The notes under the pieces: generated by a model
Databases searched by the model: none
Told to the model about the DNA's origin: nothing
What the model saw: only the letters and a program-made list of their open reading frames with translations
Translations under genes and position numbers: made by a program
Shown: piece after piece, positions 61,264 through 64,000 of the stretch
Numbering within the stretch: the first letter of the stretch is position 1
Layout of the letters: every line of letters starts with the position of its first letter
Origin: Streptomyces sp. ITFR-16
GTDB taxonomy: Bacteria; Actinomycetota; Actinomycetes; Streptomycetales; Streptomycetaceae
DNA length: 64,000 bases
Assembly (NCBI RefSeq): GCF_031844705.1
Contig: NZ_CP134609.1
Span: 4,836,001 to 4,900,000 of the forward strand
Reading direction: 5' to 3'

Positions 61264-62859
61264 TTAGTCAGGTGGCGGTACGGGAGCGCCCTCGGGCTCG
61301 TCGGCGAGGACCGGGAAGCGCCGGGGTGCGACGAAGACCAGCACCAGCAGGGCCACCGCGGCGGCCGCCGCGGCGCCCAGGTAGACCTGGTCGACCGCGG
61401 CGTCAACGGCCCGGCGCAGATAGTCCGTTGCCGCCTGTGTGAGCGCCCCGGGGTCGTCCAGCGCGTGCGAGACGGAGTCCAGATCGCCCGGCAGCCCCGC
61501 GACGGGCGCGTCCGCGAGCCGGGAGGCCATGACCCCGTTGGCGACGGCCCCGAACAGCGCGGCGCCGATGCTCTGGCCCAGCTGGCGGCAGAAGAGCACG
61601 GAGGCCGTCGTCGTACCCCGCTCGGACCAGCCCACGGTCGACTGGACGCCCACGATCAGCGGCAGTTGGAAGAGCCCGAGCGCGGCGCCGAGCAGCAGCA
61701 TGATCAGGGCGGGCTGCCAGGCCGCGCCCGGGTAGGGCAGCAGCGGGAAGGCGAGCAGGACCAGCAGGGCGCCGGTCATGCCGGTGATCGCGGTGCGGCG
61801 GAAGCCGATGCGGTTGTACACCCGGTTGGACAGGGCGGCCGACACCGGCCAGCTCAGCGTCATCACCGAGAGCACGAACCCGGCGGCGATCGGCCCGAGC
61901 CCCAGCACCGACTGGGCGTACGTCGGCAGGAAGACGGTCGGCGCGACCATCAGCAGGCCCATCGCGCCCAGGGCCAGATTGACCGAGGCGATGGTGCGCC
62001 GCCGCCACACCCAGCCCGGGATGACGGGTTCGGCGGCGCGCCGCTCGATCAGGACCGTCAGCGTGGCCAGCACGGCGGCCCCGCCCAGCAGGCCGAGGGA
62101 GGGCGCCGACAGCCAGGGCCAGGCCACCCCGCCCTGGACGAGCGCGGTCAGCAGCAGCGCACCGGTCGCGAACACGCCCAGCGAGCCCGCCCAGTCGATC
62201 CGGGGGCGGGGCGCGCCGGCCGCCCGCCGGGTGCGGGACGGCTCGTGGAGGTGGCGCACGACGAGCCAGAGCGCGAACGCCCCTACGGGCAGGTTGATCA
62301 GGAAGATCCAGCGCCAGTCCGCGTACACCGCGAACAGCCCGCCGAGCACCGGGCCCGCGACCGCCGACGTGGCCCAGACCGTGGACAGCCTGGCCTGGAT
62401 CCTCGGGCGCTCCTTCAGCGGATAGAGGTCCGCCGCGATGGTCTGGACGGTGCCCTGGAGCGCGCCGCCGCCGATGCCCTGGACGACTCGGAAGGCGATC
62501 AGCGCGGCCATGTTCCAGGCGGCGGCGCACAGCACCGAACCGAACAGGAAGAGGACCACGCCGGTGATCAGGACAGGCTTGCGGCCGAAGGTGTCGGAGA
62601 GCTTCCCGTACACCGGCAGGGTCACCGTCACGGCCAGCAGATAGCCGGAGAAGAGCCAGGAGAAGACGGAGAACCCGCCCAGGTCGCCGACGATCTGCGG
62701 GACCGCCGTGGACACGATCGTGCCGTCGATCGCCGCCAGCGCCATGCAGAGCATCAGCGCGGCCACGACGGGACCGCGCCGCCGGGGCGCCGCGGGGGAG
62801 GGTGCGGGTCCCGTACCGGACCCCGATATCGCTTCCGTGCCGCCGCCCGCGCCGCTCAC
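61264..62859 (-). CDS. MFS drug exporter, DHA2 (14-helix) family
   Basis: The 531-residue protein has fourteen hydrophobic segments and DHA2 motifs: MALAAIDGTIVSTAVPQIVGDL, LPVYGKLSDTFGRKPVLI (motif A), RVVQGIGGGALQGTVQTIAADL and WATSAVAGPVLGGLF (motif C). It exports hydrophobic drugs or metabolites by proton antiport. I use GTG 62859 with GGAAGGAA seven bases upstream. No adjacent TetR regulator. Confidence 0.9.
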   Translation of the reverse strand: MSGAGGGTEAISGSGTGPAPSPAAPRRRGPVVAALMLCMALAAIDGTIVSTAVPQIVGDLGGFSVFSWLFSGYLLAVTVTLPVYGKLSDTFGRKPVLITGVVLFLFGSVLCAAAWNMAALIAFRVVQGIGGGALQGTVQTIAADLYPLKERPRIQARLSTVWATSAVAGPVLGGLFAVYADWRWIFLINLPVGAFALWLVVRHLHEPSRTRRAAGAPRPRIDWAGSLGVFATGALLLTALVQGGVAWPWLSAPSLGLLGGAAVLATLTVLIERRAAEPVIPGWVWRRRTIASVNLALGAMGLLMVAPTVFLPTYAQSVLGLGPIAAGFVLSVMTLSWPVSAALSNRVYNRIGFRRTAITGMTGALLVLLAFPLLPYPGAAWQPALIMLLLGAALGLFQLPLIVGVQSTVGWSERGTTTASVLFCRQLGQSIGAALFGAVANGVMASRLADAPVAGLPGDLDSVSHALDDPGALTQAATDYLRRAVDAAVDQVYLGAAAAAAVALLVLVFVAPRRFPVLADEPEGAPVPPPD

Positions 62860-63250
62860 CAGGATTCCTTCCCCATGCACGTATGTGCCCGACACTGTCT
62901 CACCTGCGGCTCCCCGCCGGGAGACGGGGCGGCGTCGCGCAAGGGCTCCGCCCAGCGGTGTGGACCCTGGGGACCAGCCCCTGAGAAACCACTCCACCCG
63001 GGGGCGCAGACCCTTAGGGGGAGCTCCTTACTGCGGGCCGGGGAACGTTCCTCCCGGCGGACGACGTGGCAGGCGCCGCCCGCTCCGTAGCGTGTTTCAC
63101 ACACCGAGGGGGCGGCAGGCCGCAGGGGACGGGGTGGGGAAAACCCCACCCGAAGACTGCGCTGGGCACCAGCGCGCCGGACCCCCTGCGCACACCAGAC
63201 TTTCCAGCAGACGGCGACAGTCCGTCGCCGACCGACATAGGAGAAAAACC
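62860..63250. other. 391-bp divergent intergenic region with leader hairpins
   Basis: No gene is seen between the DHA2 exporter and the ABC ATPase. On the plus strand two hairpins precede the ATPase: GGGTGGGG-AAAA-CCCCACCC (63132-63151) and CGGCGAC-AGTCC-GTCGCCG (63212-63230). The second is followed by AGGAG and the GTG start. Promoters for both genes must lie here but I cannot place them. Confidence 0.5.
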
Positions 63251-64000
63251 GTGACAACGGCTGTAACCATTCCCAGGCACGGGGGCACTGGAGGGCGTAC
63301 GGCCGTGGCTGCGCGGGCGCGGCAGGTCGTCAAGGCGTACGGGACCGGGGAGACCCGGGTCGTCGCGCTCGACCACGTCGACGTGGACATCGACCGCGGC
63401 CGGTTCACGGCGATCATGGGTCCGTCCGGCTCCGGCAAGTCGACGCTGATGCACTGCCTGGCCGGCCTGGACACCGTGACCTCCGGTCAGATCCACCTGG
63501 CCGAGACCGAGATCACCGGCCTCAAGGACAAGAAGCTCACCCAGCTGCGCCGCGACCGCATCGGCTTCATCTTCCAGGCGTTCAACCTGCTGCCGACGCT
63601 GAACGCGCTGGAGAACATCACGCTGCCGATGGACATCGCGGGCCGCAAGCCCGACGCCGCCTGGCTGCGGCAGGTCGTGGAGACCGTGGGCCTGGCCGAG
63701 CGGCTCAAGCACCGGCCGACCGAGCTCTCCGGCGGCCAGCAGCAGCGCGTCGCCGTGGCACGGGCGCTCGCCGCCCGGCCGGAGATCATCTTCGGTGACG
63801 AGCCGACCGGGAACCTGGACTCGCGGGCCGGCGCCGAGGTGCTGACCTTCCTGCGCAAGTCCGTCGACGAGCTGGGCCAGACCATCGTGATGGTCACCCA
63901 TGACCCGGTCGCCGCCTCCTACGCGGACCGGGTGCTCTACCTCGCGGACGGCCGGATCGTCGACGAGATGCACAACCCCACCGCCGAACAGGTGCTGGAC
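63251..64000 (+). CDS. ABC transporter ATPase, MacB/LolD type (partial)
   Basis: The reading frame is open to the window edge (250 codons). After a short lead it has VVALDHVDVDIDRGRFTAIMGPSGSGKST (Walker A), Q-loop FIFQAFNLLPTL, signature LSGGQQQRVAVARAL, Walker B IIFGDEPTGNLD and MVTHDP. This set marks the MacB/LolD/FtsE branch, usually paired with FtsX-like permeases for peptide, lipid or antibiotic export; the permease should follow to the right. GTG start with AGGAG upstream. Confidence 0.92.
   Translation, partial: MTTAVTIPRHGGTGGRTAVAARARQVVKAYGTGETRVVALDHVDVDIDRGRFTAIMGPSGSGKSTLMHCLAGLDTVTSGQIHLAETEITGLKDKKLTQLRRDRIGFIFQAFNLLPTLNALENITLPMDIAGRKPDAAWLRQVVETVGLAERLKHRPTELSGGQQQRVAVARALAARPEIIFGDEPTGNLDSRAGAEVLTFLRKSVDELGQTIVMVTHDPVAASYADRVLYLADGRIVDEMHNPTAEQVLD

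Noticed and set aside
63066..63254. Small plus-strand open frame in the ABC leader
   Set aside because: It overlaps the leader hairpins and the ATPase start region, has no ribosome site and no recognisable feature.

Overview
This window is high-GC actinobacterial chromosome, almost certainly Streptomyces. The evidence is pervasive GC-rich third codon positions, GTG starts, an SsgA-like sporulation protein, a bacterial protein O-mannosyltransferase, proline-rich-tail membrane proteins and a tamR/tam pair. Most of it looks like core chromosome: rsmI, tatD, an rpf-like gene, ksgA, ispE, an ABC-F gene, galTEK, tam, ppc, pth, rplY, prs and glmU in a Streptomyces-like order. A few accessory or decayed islands lie among them.

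Layout. 0-5.9 kb: the end of an MMPL transporter, an ssg gene, an ECF nickel/cobalt importer (cbiM-cbiQ-cbiO) behind a Nur-box-like operator, a beta-lactamase-fold hydrolase, and an SDR gene broken by a 163-bp MITE-like element with perfect 26-bp inverted ends. 5.9-11.2 kb: an ECF-type sigma factor with a membrane partner, DoxX, a secreted multidomain glycosidase and a secreted DUF1996 protein; the last two each carry a LacI-type GAGAGCGCTCTC operator. 11.3-24.4 kb: EamA permease, YbaK deacylase, a penicillin-binding protein and Pmt, then divergently rsmI, a zinc-ribbon-like protein, tatD, an RpfB-like protein that has lost its catalytic domain, ksgA, ispE, a lipoprotein (opposite strand) and an ABC-F ATPase. 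24.5-31.3 kb: three tandem paralogues, each a cytoplasmic Pro-rich tail, one membrane helix and an extracellular PQQ-type beta-propeller, followed by a LuxR regulator with a degenerate receiver domain.

31.3-40 kb: a sodium/sugar symporter divergent from galTEK, a GNAT gene, a second LuxR regulator, and tamR/tam with three evenly spaced operator-like boxes. 40-49.8 kb: a secreted FG-GAP protein, a TetR-desaturase pair, ppc, pth, rplY and prs. 49.9-53 kb: glmU, tRNA-Gln and an orphan NarL-type sensor kinase. 53-57.8 kb: a compact polymorphic-toxin-like locus (SUKH-3, YwqJ-like deaminase, WHH-nuclease/SUKH fusion, Imm35-like/Pro-rich/deaminase-like/SUKH-4-like protein) around a divergent promoter with nested GTGACGG repeats. 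This is the best candidate for an uncharacterised system, although its domain families are known. 58-64 kb: a coiled-coil DivIVA-like protein whose start codon lies in an 11-bp inverted repeat, an ActP-like symporter with its DUF485 partner, a DHA2 drug exporter, and the start of a MacB/LolD-type ABC ATPase cut by the window edge.

Functions are assigned by reading translated motifs and gene context. No database search was run, and operators and terminators are predicted from symmetry alone.
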